From Cryptomeria japonica (lineage: Eukaryota > Streptophyta > Pinopsida > Cupressales > Cupressaceae), in assembly GCF_030272615.1 (NCBI RefSeq), contig NC_081406.1, forward strand, positions 237,877,922 through 237,941,921: DNA of 64,000 nucleotides. Direction: 5' to 3'. The translations under genes were made by a program, and so were the position numbers. The stretch's first letter is position 1; every line of letters begins with the position of its first letter. Positions 20,732 through 30,547 of the stretch are shown piece after piece. The notes beneath the pieces were generated by a model. The model was given only the letters and a program-made list of their open reading frames with translations. It was not told the origin of the DNA and made no database searches.

Positions 20732-21139
20732 TGTGAGATTTTTCCAAGATCAAGAGCTCAATGAAAATTACAATAGAGAGACAAAATAGATGATAGGAAT
20801 AAATTGTATTCTATCAAGATGAAAATACTGATCAACTGGATCATCAGTCAATCAATCAAATACATACAATGAATACAAGCCTGCTTATATAGGCAAGGCT
20901 ATATGGATAAGTGAGCACACAAACATGACATGTGGCTCAATGAGAAACAAGAGTAGGTAGGAAATAGGTGTGGTAGGTAGGAGAAACAATATAATATTCC
21001 ACATGAGGTGGATCACCCACCGAATGTGGAATGTAACAACAAGATAAGACCACAAAAGGTGGAAATTCTCCTACACACACTATCCCAATGTGACACAAAC
21101 ACCCAAGTGTCTCATACCCAAACTACTATGATATGCATG
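20732..21139 (-). repeat. 5' LTR of element C, larger piece
   Basis: On the plus strand this begins TGTGAGATTTTT and runs to the insertion point of D. The remaining 61 bp lie at 27596-27656, giving an LTR of about 470 bp. This is much shorter than the other LTRs in the window and lacks their C-run end, so C belongs to a different copia lineage. Confidence 0.8.
20884..20891 (-). promoter_or_regulatory. Probable TATA box in C LTR
   Basis: On the minus strand, TATATAAG lies within GCCTATATAAGCAGG, about 150 bp before the LTR end, a normal place for a copia LTR promoter. Confidence 0.55.
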
Positions 21140-21855
21140 TGTTGGAAAATGCACACTCCAATGAGATATTGTAGGTGATTGAAGGTTTTGTCATTGATGG
21201 CAACCTTGCAATCATATGATACCGACAAGACAATTTACCGGCACTAGCAACGACAGACTCTAGACCAGCACACAGAACACCGGCAGTAAAAGGAAGTATA
21301 CTGGCACCTAGGCCGACAGGAATTTTGTTTATAATATATTTTGTAATTAATTGTAAAATCATTGTAAGCCGACTTGGCAAGTTGTAAAATGACTCATATA
21401 TAGGTTAAGGGTTTATGTATGAAGCAGAGCTAAAACCGGTACTAGATCTGTCATAGTAGATGCTCTTTTGAAGCACTACAAGACATTGGATTTGCATAAT
21501 ACATTTTGTAAGTTAGTGAGACTTCCCATTTTGTAATTGAGCAGTGAGTTCTAGGCACTTGGTCTTCCTGCATGTGCAGGCCCCTATTGTAGCAGTAATA
21601 TTTTCTTATTCGCCAGTAAGAAAATATTATGGGTCACAAATCCCACCGAGGTTTTTCCCACACCGAGTTTCCTCGTTAATCTACTGTGTTATGGTGTGCT
21701 TTTCATGTGGTTGTTGTTATCTCTATTTATTGCATTACATTTTGTTTACCGGTATATAGTATTGATATGCTTTACATGTTTTAAGTTAAGAAAATTATAT
21801 AATCGGTTAGATATTGATTCACCCCCCCCTTTCAGTATCTTTGGGAATCCTAACA
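21140..21855 (+). repeat. 5' LTR of element D
   Basis: The 716-bp LTR runs TGTTGGAAAATG...CCTAACA. It is 74 bp shorter than its mate because one segment, equivalent to about 27060-27135, is missing. H's LTRs contain the segment, so the 5' copy lost it. The conserved block CCCACCGAGGTTTTTCCC is at 21643-21660. Confidence 0.92.
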
Positions 21856-21870
21856 ATTGGTATCAGAGCC
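21856..21870 (+). promoter_or_regulatory. Primer binding site of element D
   Basis: ATTGGTATCAGAGCC directly follows the LTR and contains the perfect initiator-Met tRNA complement TGGTATCAGAGC. Confidence 0.9.
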
Positions 21871-21927
21871 TGGTCCTCTATTTTTCAGAAGCCTAATAGC
21901 TTGAGGAAGATCTTGACACCGGTAGAG

Positions 21928-23040
21928 ATGGAAAACTTGATGAAGCAATTAGAAGTATCTCTCTCAGACTATGATACAGAAAAGTTGAAAAATATCAAAC
22001 TTGAAGATGATCTAAAGGCTGCATAGGATATTATTCAAGCACTTCAAGAAAATCTTACCATTGGAAGAAACAAGAGAAGAGAACTTTGTGAAAAGATGCA
22101 AAATGAGAATGATGAAAAGGAAACTCTTAGTGATCTGATGAATAAACTGAAACAAGAAAACATTACAACAAAGAATGAGATGCAGGATATGACTATGAGA
22201 TTTTGTAAAGAAATTGAAGATAGAAAGAAGAATGAAGAAGACTTGACTAGAAGACTGAATGACGTTGCAAATGAAAACACAAGACTTAGTTATGAAAATG
22301 ATATGTTGAAGATAGATCTGATGCATACACAAAATGACTCAAATGAACTCATGAGACAAAAGGTATCTTGGAAAGAGAGCTGGCTACTGCAAATCAACAC
22401 AAGAAAAAAATTCAAGAAAAGCTTAGAAGAACTTGGTGACTTGCTGAAAAACCAGAAACCAAATGGTGACACTAATGGCCTTGGCTTTGAAGCTGGTGAA
22501 AGCTCCAGTACTGCAAACACACATGATCATAGCAAACCGGTAAGACAACCTACTGCTTATAAATTTAATGGCAAATGCTTTAACTATAACAAGTATGGTC
22601 ATAGATAAAATCAATGTAGATCTAGAAATTATCAGAACACCAATACACCCATCAGTCAATGTACCAAATACAACAAAATTGGTCATAATTCAGAAAATTG
22701 CAAAATGAATGTAAGATGTTATATTTGTGGAAGATTTGGACACTTATCTAATTAGTGTAGAACACAAACCGGCATAGGATATGGGAAAGATATTTAGAAA
22801 AACAATGTGACCTATTATGCTTGCAATAAGATTGGACATATTGCAAAATTCTACAGAAGTAAGGCGTCACCAGCAAGTAATAATGGTGCTAGTTTGAAAG
22901 GTAAAGAAAAGGTTGAAGAGGTAAAGCAAGAATTCTCAAAACAATGGATCAGAAAGTCAAATCTAAATGCTGACAGGAATACTCCTCCACTAGTAGAACA
23001 GAGTAACACTCCACCAATAGGAGACTCTTCATCTAGTTGA
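21928..23040 (+). pseudogene. Element D gag, coiled coil plus four zinc knuckles
   Basis: The 371-codon frame starts MENLMKQLEVSLSDYD and ends in a Ser-rich tail. Residues 1-170 form a charged coiled coil (EKLKNIKLEDDLKAA, RNKRRELCEKMQNEND). Four CCHC units follow between about 22577 and 22855. All are damaged by G-to-A or C-to-T changes: units one and two lost their second Cys to Tyr, units one and three contain stops, and unit four lost both outer Cys to Tyr. A further stop lies at 22024. It is homologous throughout to H gag. The role is inferred to be particle formation and RNA binding. Confidence 0.85.
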
Positions 23041-23346
23041 AGAAAATTCCTTTGAGGGTTTAGCAACCAAATGTGAAACATGCTATTATTCCCTCGGTTG
23101 ATGATGAGAAGATGAAATTACTTCTATACCGGTAGATAAGTTAAGTCATTACTTAACCAGCAAAGATTAAATGTGGTGGTTAGTGAAATTAACATTATAA
23201 AACAAGTGTTTTGGCTCCATTTTCATTTCACTGAGCATTCAAATCTTCAAGAGCATGAAAATTCCCGAGCGAAGGCATTCCAAGAAAAGAAGTGAAACAA
23301 TTCATCAAGCAATCATTCCTTAAGTCAAATAAAGGTATTTATAACC
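23041..23346 (+). other. Spacer between gag and ORF2 of element D
   Basis: The 306-bp spacer has no ORF and contains a TATA-like box (23196-23202). It shares CCCGAGCGAAGGCATTC (23262-23278) with H, which has one base different there. AAAGGTATTTATAACC lies immediately before the ORF2 ATG. Confidence 0.6.
23196..23202 (+). promoter_or_regulatory. Candidate internal promoter TATA box for ORF2 (element D)
   Basis: TATAAAA in the context ACATTATAAAACA lies 151 bp before the ORF2 ATG. H has TATAAAT in ACATTATAAATCA at 149 bp. The same flank and spacing in two diverged copies suggest a maintained site, but promoter activity is inference. Confidence 0.45.
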
Positions 23347-26300
23347 ATGGCTTCTTCATCTGCTCCTGAATTCATTGCAAACCCTACTGTTGTTGAAGTT
23401 ATTAAATGCCCTAGACCCATATTCTAGTTAGTTCCTAAAATTGCCAAGAAAGATGATAACATTGGTGCATTTTCTAAAATTCCTAAGGGAGTAGTTTTTG
23501 CTGAAGACCCTAGAATGTATATAGATTGTCATATAGAGGAATTAGGTGATGAGGAAATTAAGAATATCTATAAATATGTAATTTGTGATGAATCCAGAAA
23601 TATCAAACCTGAACACAAGATAGCTGAAACCCTAGGTTTCACTAAAATTCTCAGTATCCCAGATTTCCCATGGATGTTATAAGGATAGTACTAAGCAGGG
23701 TACATGGTGCATTCTTCTAGTTGGACTTAGTTCACAAAATCACAAAAGAAGTAGTAAAGGTTGTGATAGGGTTACCCTCCACCGGTAATAGACCTGATAA
23801 AACAAAGAAGGTCTCAAATGACCTAGTGATAAACCTAACCAGTGCAACATATGATAAGAGATCTTTAAGGGTAAATGATGTAACAGATATCAATGTCAAA
23901 TTCATCAGTATGATCTTAGGCTAAAAAAATACACATGCAAATATGTTAAACTCAGTCTCTAGCCTATGCATTAAAAGTGCCTATGATATGATTAATTATA
24001 ATGCAAGAATAGATGTGTGTGAATGGCTTAAAGATGAACTGATTGACAATTTGGGAAAGATAAAGAAAGACAAAAAGGGAACATTTAGATTTGGAAACCT
24101 ACTTGATTGTCTAATACTGCACATAACCAAACAAGTACCCAGTATTGGTATTAGAAATTTTGGTTTTGATATACTGGTAGGCAAACAGTTGTTAGATTTA
24201 CTGAACAACATGGGAGAGAACAGAGAAAAGAACATAAATGAGTATTTTTAGGCATTAAAGGCCCGAATGAAGACCAGAGTTAGATTGTCACAAGCAATTG
24301 TGGACAAGTATAAGGATGAAATATGTTTTGTAATAAAGAAGGATGAAATTTGGATGGAGGTAGTTATCCCAAGAACCATCTGGGTTACTGAAATGGGGTA
24401 TGAAACTGATGACCACATAATAGAAACATATGCAAAAGCCCTCCTAGAAGCACCTAAGGAACCTAAAGAAGAGGTATTTGGCAGTGCTGAGACTATTGAA
24501 AAACAAATTCAATCCAAGAAAAATGTTAAAAAGGTTGAAGCAACAGTTAGAAAAGGATCCAGGCAAGCAAAAGCTATTAAGGAAGATGTACTTAAACGAA
24601 CTGGTATTACTGAAGATGAGTTAGAAGCACTTCAACCGGAAACTTACCTTTCACCGGTTGGAACTTCTTCAGAAAGTGACATACCAGCTGCATTCAAAAG
24701 AGTTGTGAGAAAAAGGAAATATTCACCAGTATCTTCACCTTCTCCTAGAAGAACAAGACATAAACAACAGGCAATAAGGCCCCCAACAAACAAATTAACT
24801 CCGAAGAAGAAAAAGGTGACTCCTTAGAAGAAGTCTATAGCTCCTATTGATAAATTACTAGATGAAATTACTGAGGATGGTAAATTGAAAAATATCAACA
24901 AAATGTATAACACATTATCAGATGATGAAAAGGAGAAAGTAGAAAATAGTGTAATCCTACACTTAGATATCTACAAGAAATTTTTGATGCAAGTTGTTGA
25001 TGAAATACCGACAGATCTCTACAACAGACTTGAAGCTAGGAGAGTAGGTATTATTGAGCTTGATAAGAAAATAAAAATTGAAAAATCACTTGTTGTACAT
25101 CCTGTCAACTTACCTGATGAGATAGATAAATTGATCTCAGAGGCTAACTGGTCAATATTTTCAACTGCTCATCGGCATGTGGCACTAATGGTAGGGAGAG
25201 TGAATGAGGTAACAGAAGAAACAGCTAATGCATGGGACATATTCCTTGTAGAGAAGGAAAATCAAGAAGAGTATCAAAGCCCTAAACCCATCAAGGTATA
25301 TCAAAAGGATGAGGGAAAAGGAAAGGTTGATAGACAACCCAGCATAAAAATAACAGACAATTTATCCCCACCACCTCTAGATACTCCACCGATAGTTACT
25401 ACTGAAAATCAACCGGCTAGTGAGAGTATGGACATACCACATGAGGACACAAATCCTGATTCTAAGGTGTTATATACAATGAACATTGACACTTAGAAAG
25501 TCAATATTGTGGTAGATAAGGAATCAACAGGGAAAACAGATGTGGCAACTAGGCCACCAGCAACAGGTAGCACAAAAGAAAAACCGACAGTGGACAACAC
25601 TAAGAAACAGGCAGAGCAACAGGCTCCCTCACAGGAACAGGTTCATGTAGAGACAATGCCACCGGCAACAGCTGAGCAACCCAAACCTTTGTTTAGAGAA
25701 ATCCAAACACAAACTGACCAACCAGAGGCCACTACAAGCAAAGAAATTACTCACACTGGCAGAATACAGATTGTTGGTTCTTCCATTGCAGAATTCGGAC
25801 CAACAAATGTGATAGAAGTTCTTTTGGATTCTATCAAGAAAATAATAGAGTGTAGCTCACAAGCATACAAATCTATTGATGATACAATCCCAATTTTGAA
25901 AATGATAGCACCCAAATGTAATGTAGATAATAAAGATTCTTTGAATCAACTTGACACATTGTCTAAGTATATTACTAACAACATTGTGATAGTTGAACAA
26001 ATAAATGAGGAAGCATTCAAAGAGAAACTAGAGAAGAAAAAACACAAATTCTTTGAAGAGGAAATAAAGAAGTGCATGAGACAATTTGACACTCTTTTAC
26101 CAGCACTATGTAATACACTAAAAGAGTTTAAAACTTTGTACAGAGATACATGCAAAACAAACTTTTTTATAGTAGATATAGACAAGAAGATCAGCAAGGT
26201 ACAGGAAGAAATAAATAAAGTAACTGACAACTTCATTAATTCATCTGAACCATTATCAATTTTTGAGCAGAAAACAATAGGTTTTGAGGAGGAACTTCTA

Positions 26301-26573
26301 AAATTGGAAAGAGAGAAAGAAAGTATAAAAGGAAAGGCAAAAGATCTAAAATGGAAACTTAGTCCAAGATTGGACTACCTCACCTCCTTGAGAAAAGAGA
26401 TATCTGAGGTTCTAGTTCAAGGACAGAAAACATCGGAACAACAAATGCAACACCTCACCGGTATAATTCAGAAGATAGAGGTAGCATTAAAGGACAATGA
26501 ATGGTTAACTGAGAGCCTGAATCTGGTATTGGCAGACCTTTTTCAGATTGTAACCAACCGGTTACAAGGATGA
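23347..26573 (+). pseudogene. Element D ORF2, about 1,075-codon protein of unknown function
   Basis: ATG at 23347 (MASSSAPEFIANPTVVEV) to TGA at 26571-26573. One frameshift lies near 23680; from 23721 onward it is a single frame with stops only at about 23923, 24248, 24825 and 25495. In order it shows an N-terminal globular part (FAEDPRMYIDCHIEEL, GLPSTGNRPDKTKKVSND, CEWLKDELIDNLGKIKKD, FRFGNLLDCLILHI, WVTEMGYETDDHIIETY), a basic Lys/Arg/Pro segment near residues 450-500, a second conserved block (ENSVILHLDIYKK), a Pro/Thr/Glu-rich linker, and a C-terminal Lys/Glu coiled coil. No pol or transposase catalytic motif is visible. A relation to plant transposon-associated uncharacterised domains is possible but unverified. 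Confidence 0.8.
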
Positions 26574-26800
26574 AGCTGGAAACTACACTCAATTGACACT
26601 TTGACAACCTTTGTCATTGATGCCAAAGGGGGAGTAGTGGTAATGAGAGAAATAATCAGCAAATGGCTCATCAGCTCAAGAGGAGCACATATTTTTTGGT
26701 ACACAATTTTTTTTGGTAAGACAATTAAGGCAGATTCTTTTTGGATGACACTTTTTGGATTTTTCTCATGAGTGTTTCCATCAATGCCAAAGGGGGAGAT
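26574..26800 (+). promoter_or_regulatory. 3' untranslated region with two polypurine tracts (element D)
   Basis: An upstream tract TTGATGCCAAAGGGGGAG lies at about 26618-26635. The LTR-adjacent tract is TCAATGCCAAAGGGGGAGAT (26781-26800). Only the second abuts TGTTGG. The upstream copy is also present in H. Confidence 0.75.
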
Positions 26801-27590
26801 TGTTGGAAAATGCACACTCCAATGAGATATTGTAGGTGATTGAAGGTTTTTTCATTGATGGAAACCTTGCAATCATATGATATTGACAAGACAATTTACC
26901 AGTACTAGCAACGACAGACTCTACACCAGCACACAGAACACCAGTAGTAAAAGGAAGTATACCGGCACCCAGGCCGACAAGAATTTTGTTTATAATATAT
27001 TTTGTAATTAATTGTAAATTCATTGTAAGCCGACTTGGCAAGTTGTAAAATGACTCATATATGTATGAGATCATTATAGAACATTTTGTAAGAAATAAGA
27101 TAGGTGAAATAAGGTAGACCTAATATGTGAATTATAGGTTAAGGGTTTATGTATGAAGAAGAGCTAAAACCGGTATTAGATTTAGCATAGTAGATGCTAT
27201 TTTGAAGCAGTACAAGACATTGGATTTGCATAATCCATTTTGTAAGTCAGTGAGACTGCCCATTTTGTAATTGAGCAGTGAGTTCTAGGCACTTGGCTTT
27301 CCTGCATGTGCAGGCCCCTATTGTAGTAGCAATATTCTCTTTTTTGCTAGTAAGCAAATATTGTGGGTCACAAATCCCACCGAGGTTTTTCCCACACCGG
27401 GTTTCCTCGTTAATCTATTGTGTTATAGTGTGTTTTTCATGTGGTTGTTGTTATCTCTATTTATTACATTACTTTTTGTTTACTGGTATACAGTATTGAT
27501 ATGCTTTACATGTTTTGAGTTAAGAAAAATATATAACCGGTTAGATACTGATTCACCCCCCCGCTCTCAGTATCTTTGGGAATCCTAACA
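26801..27590 (+). repeat. 3' LTR of element D
   Basis: The 790-bp LTR runs TGTTGGAAAATG...CCTAACA and is alignable to 21140-21855 except for a 74-bp segment. It ends with the C-run block ATTCACCCCCCCGCTCTCAG. Confidence 0.92.
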
Positions 27591-27656
27591 GCATGTACCT
27601 AAGTAAACTTAAGTAAGGTGTAATAATATCCAACATTAATAATTAATTACACCAAC
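27591..27656 (-). repeat. 5' LTR of element C, short piece beyond element D
   Basis: GCATG (27591-27595) repeats the target site. The rest completes C's LTR, which on the minus strand starts TGTTGGTGTAATTAATT. C's insertion into E is placed at 27656/27657. Confidence 0.78.
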
Positions 27657-28560
27657 AGTCATGTTAATTTTGATTCAATGATTAAGATCAGTTCTACTCA
27701 AGCTATTAGAGATTTTCCTAAAATTGTTAAGCTTGCTAATTCGGTATGTAAGGAATGTCAAATGGGAAAGAAAACAAGAATTTCTTTCAAGAATAAGCAA
27801 TATATATTTGATGGATTGCTAGATGTTGTGCATACTAACCTATGTGGACCTACAAATGTTATAAGTGTGCATGGTGACATATATTTTATGTTGCTAATTA
27901 ATGATTATTCTAGAATGATGTAGGTTTTCTTTTTGAAGAAGAAATTAGAAGCATTAGATAAATTCAAGATATTCAAAGAAAAGGTTGAGACTGAGATATG
28001 ATTGAAGGTGAAATGTCAGAGATCTGATAGAGGAGGAGAATTTTGTTCTGGTGTGTTTAATTCATTTTGTTAGAATTATGGAATTAGAAAAAAATTATCT
28101 GCTCCTAGAACCCCACATCAAAATGGAGTTGTTGAAAGGAAGAACTAGACTTTCTTGGATGCTGCAAGAACTATGCTGATTGAAGGGAATATTTAGAAGA
28201 TCTATTGGAGAGAAATTGTTAGTAATGTTGTTTACACATTCAACCAAGTTCATATTAAAGGTGATACTGGTAAGACTCCTTATGAGCTATGGTTTGGTCA
28301 TGTTCCTACTGTGAGATATTTCAGAAATTTTGGTAGCAAGTGTTATATCAAGAGATGAGGATATAGGAAAGTTTGATGCAAGAAGTCATGAAGGAATTTT
28401 CTTAGGATATTCAACAAAGAGAAAATCCTATCGGTGCTACAATAAGAGACTGAGAAAGATAGTATAAAGTGCATATGTAAAGGTTGATGAGAACTATGGA
28501 AAAGAAATCAAAGTATGTGGATATGATGATGGTCAACATATTGTTCTAATACCTATTCAG
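27657..28560 (+). pseudogene. Element E GAG-pre-integrase and integrase
   Basis: The protein resumes with HVNFDSMIKISSTQ and the zinc-binding CKECQMGKKTRISF of the integrase N-terminal region. The catalytic core follows. The first acidic residue is lost (VHTNLCGP, Asp to Asn), the second is present (CQRSDRGGEF) and the Glu is present (PHQNGVVERKN). Later landmarks are KTPYELWFGHVPTVRYF and the Gly-rich SHEGIFLGYST. At least six stops and frameshifts interrupt it. The protease and gag that should precede it are absent because of element C and the deletion at 18460. It would have inserted the element cDNA into host DNA. Confidence 0.85.
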
Positions 28561-28659
28561 ACTGAAGAATTGAAGCATAATGATCCGATAGAGACAGGTT
28601 GATCCAAATATTGTTGTTGTCTATGGAGAGGTACAGGAACCTGAAAGTCAAAATAATTA

Positions 28660-29560
28660 GAAGACCCTGAGGTATGTAAGATTGAATCATTTTGAAAACA
28701 TATGTTTGATTTCCAATATTGAACCTAAAGATGTTGTTGAAGCTTACAAAGATGAATATTGGATAAGGGTTATGGAAGAAGAATTAGATCAGATTGAAAA
28801 GAATAATATATGGGAGCTTGTGCCTAGACCTAAAGACAAGAATGTGATTTGGTACTAAATAGGTATTCAGGAACAAATTGAATGAAGTCGATGATTTTTT
28901 TAGAAACAAAGCAAGACTGGTATGCAAAGGATATTCATAGAAAGAAGGAATTTATTATGAGGAAACTTTTTCTCCGATAGCTAGACTTGAAGCTGTTAGA
29001 CTATTGCTTGCATATGTTTCCTATAAATATTTCAAGGTATATCAGATGGATGTCAAGTTAGCCATTTTGAATGGTGATCTTAAGGAAGAAGTATACATTG
29101 ATCAACCTGATGGATTTTCATTATCAGATGATGGAGACATGTCATGCAAACTGAATAAATCTCTTTATAGATTCAAACAAGCCCCTAGCCTAGTCTGGTA
29201 TGCTAGATTGGATAAGTATTTACTAAAATTGGGATTCAATAAAGGTACTACCGATAGTAATTTGTATTTTAAGATTGAGAATGATAACATCTTCATTGTT
29301 GAAGTCTTTGTTGATGATATTATATTTGGAGGAGTTGATAACTTGAGCATGAAGTTTGTCAGTGATATGCAGAAAGAATTTGAAATGTCTTTGATAGAAG
29401 TGATGAAATTTTTCTTAGGATTGCAGATTTCACAAACTAGAAAAGGTATTTTTATATCTCAAACTAAATATGTGAAGGAAACGTTGAAGAAGTTTGGGTT
29501 AGACGACTCCAAACCGGTTGAAACTCCTATGGTGACTGGCTGCAAATTATAAAAAAATGA
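28660..29560 (+). pseudogene. Element E reverse transcriptase
   Basis: The copia RT begins around LRYVRLNHFE (decayed) and includes [36 protein letters not shown] with the first catalytic Asp, [18 protein letters not shown] (ILNGDL here), RFKQAP, and the catalytic box [11 protein letters not shown], which is intact. [20 protein letters not shown] closes the domain. The frame is open for 182 codons from 29004 to 29552; stops and frameshifts lie before and after it. It is the best preserved RT core in the window. Confidence 0.88.
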
Positions 29561-29599
29561 TGAATCTTTGAAAGCTATTCCATCTTTGTACAAATATGT

Positions 29600-30259
29600 G
29601 GTTGGTGGACTACTATATCTTACTTAGACTAGACCAGACATTATGCATGTTGTGTGCATAGTTGCTAGATATCAAGCTGATCCGAAAGAGAGTCATGTCA
29701 CTATTGTAAAGAGGATATTCAAATACTTGAAAGGAACTATGGATTATGGTTTGTGGTATCTGAGGAATGATGATTTCATGTTATGTGCTTACACTGATGC
29801 TAATTGGGCTAGTGATGTTGACAACCGGAAGAGTACCTCTAGTGGTACTTTCTTTTTGGGTAAGAAATCGGTTTCTTGGGAAAGTAAGAAACAAGATTCA
29901 GTGTCCTTATCTACTACTGAAGTTGAGTACATTGGTGCTAGTAGTAACTGCACTCAAGTAGTTTGGATGAAGCAAATGTTGAAGGATATTAGAGTTATCT
30001 ATGATTAGCCTATTTTCATATATTGTGATGATTCTAGTGCTTTTAATATGTCAAAGAACCCGGTGCAACATTTGAAGACTAAACATGTATCAATCAAGTA
30101 TCATTTCTTGATAGAAAAAGGCAGTAAAGAGGAAGTGAAGTTGGAATATGTATCTACAAAGGAACAGATTGCTGATATTTTTACTAAGCCTTTGCCTGCC
30201 GATACATTTGTCTACTTGAGAGACAAGTTACGGATATCTACCTCTCCTGATGAGAACTA
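29600..30259 (+). pseudogene. Element E RNase H
   Basis: This follows RT with one stop at 29624 and another at 30006. CAYTDANWASD, NRKSTSSGTFFLG, STTEVEYIGAS and YCDDSSAFNMSKN contain the acidic active-site residues. The C-terminus IFTKPLPADTF closes the polyprotein. The final frame (30048-30259) is uninterrupted and ends at TAG. Confidence 0.87.
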
Positions 30260-30547
30260 GATGCATTGAGGTTCATCAATCTGGTGGACCTCATAGTCTT
30301 ATCCTTCTATCCGGATTGATGAGTTGGTGTTGTTGCTCTACTAGATTAGTCAATATGTTTATGGGGGAGAGTAAGTTTGGTTCTCTATTTTGAGCATCTT
30401 TGGAATTGTTGTTGAAGGGGGACAAAAGCATGTGAAAAACTATTTTTATATTCTTGATGTTAGGGGGAGTTTGCTGGAGATGTTTTCTTTCTTTGCATTG
30501 ATTGTTCTTCACATTCATATGTTGGCATCAATGCCAAAGGGGGAGAT
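30260..30547 (+). promoter_or_regulatory. 3' untranslated region and polypurine tract of element E
   Basis: The stretch holds G-rich blocks (GGGGGAGAGTAAG near 30362, AGGGGGAG near 30462). The LTR-adjacent tract ATCAATGCCAAAGGGGGAGAT ends at 30547, identical in the core to those of D, B and Z. Confidence 0.8.

Larger units (their letters stand above)
21140..27590 (+). mobile_element. Element D: complete pol-less LTR element inserted in C's LTR
   Basis: This 6,451-bp element has LTRs (21140-21855, 26801-27590), a primer site, gag (21928-23040), ORF2 (23347-26573), a polypurine tract and a perfect target duplication GCATG (21135-21139, 27591-27595). No pol domain lies anywhere between the LTRs. 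Layout and proteins match H, B and A. Several nonsense codons are single transitions (for example CAG to TAG), so the copy is inactive but nearly full length. Confidence 0.93.
18461..27656 (-). mobile_element. Element C: truncated copia element, interrupted by D
   Basis: This minus-strand element retains its 5' LTR (27656-27591 plus 21139-20732 around element D), primer site, a 1.5-kb leader and most of gag. Pol and the 3' LTR are deleted at about 18460. It lies in the GAG-pre-integrase coding region of element E: E's protein resumes at 27659 (HVNFDS), right after the LTR end CCAACA at 27656. Confidence 0.82.

Noticed and set aside
25946-26236. Antisense ORFs opposite gag and ORF2 (for example 25946-26236, 45471-45809, 44742-45059)
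   Set aside because: They mirror Lys/Glu-rich coding sequence on the other strand (giving Phe/Ser-rich products) and show no homology to each other beyond that mirror.
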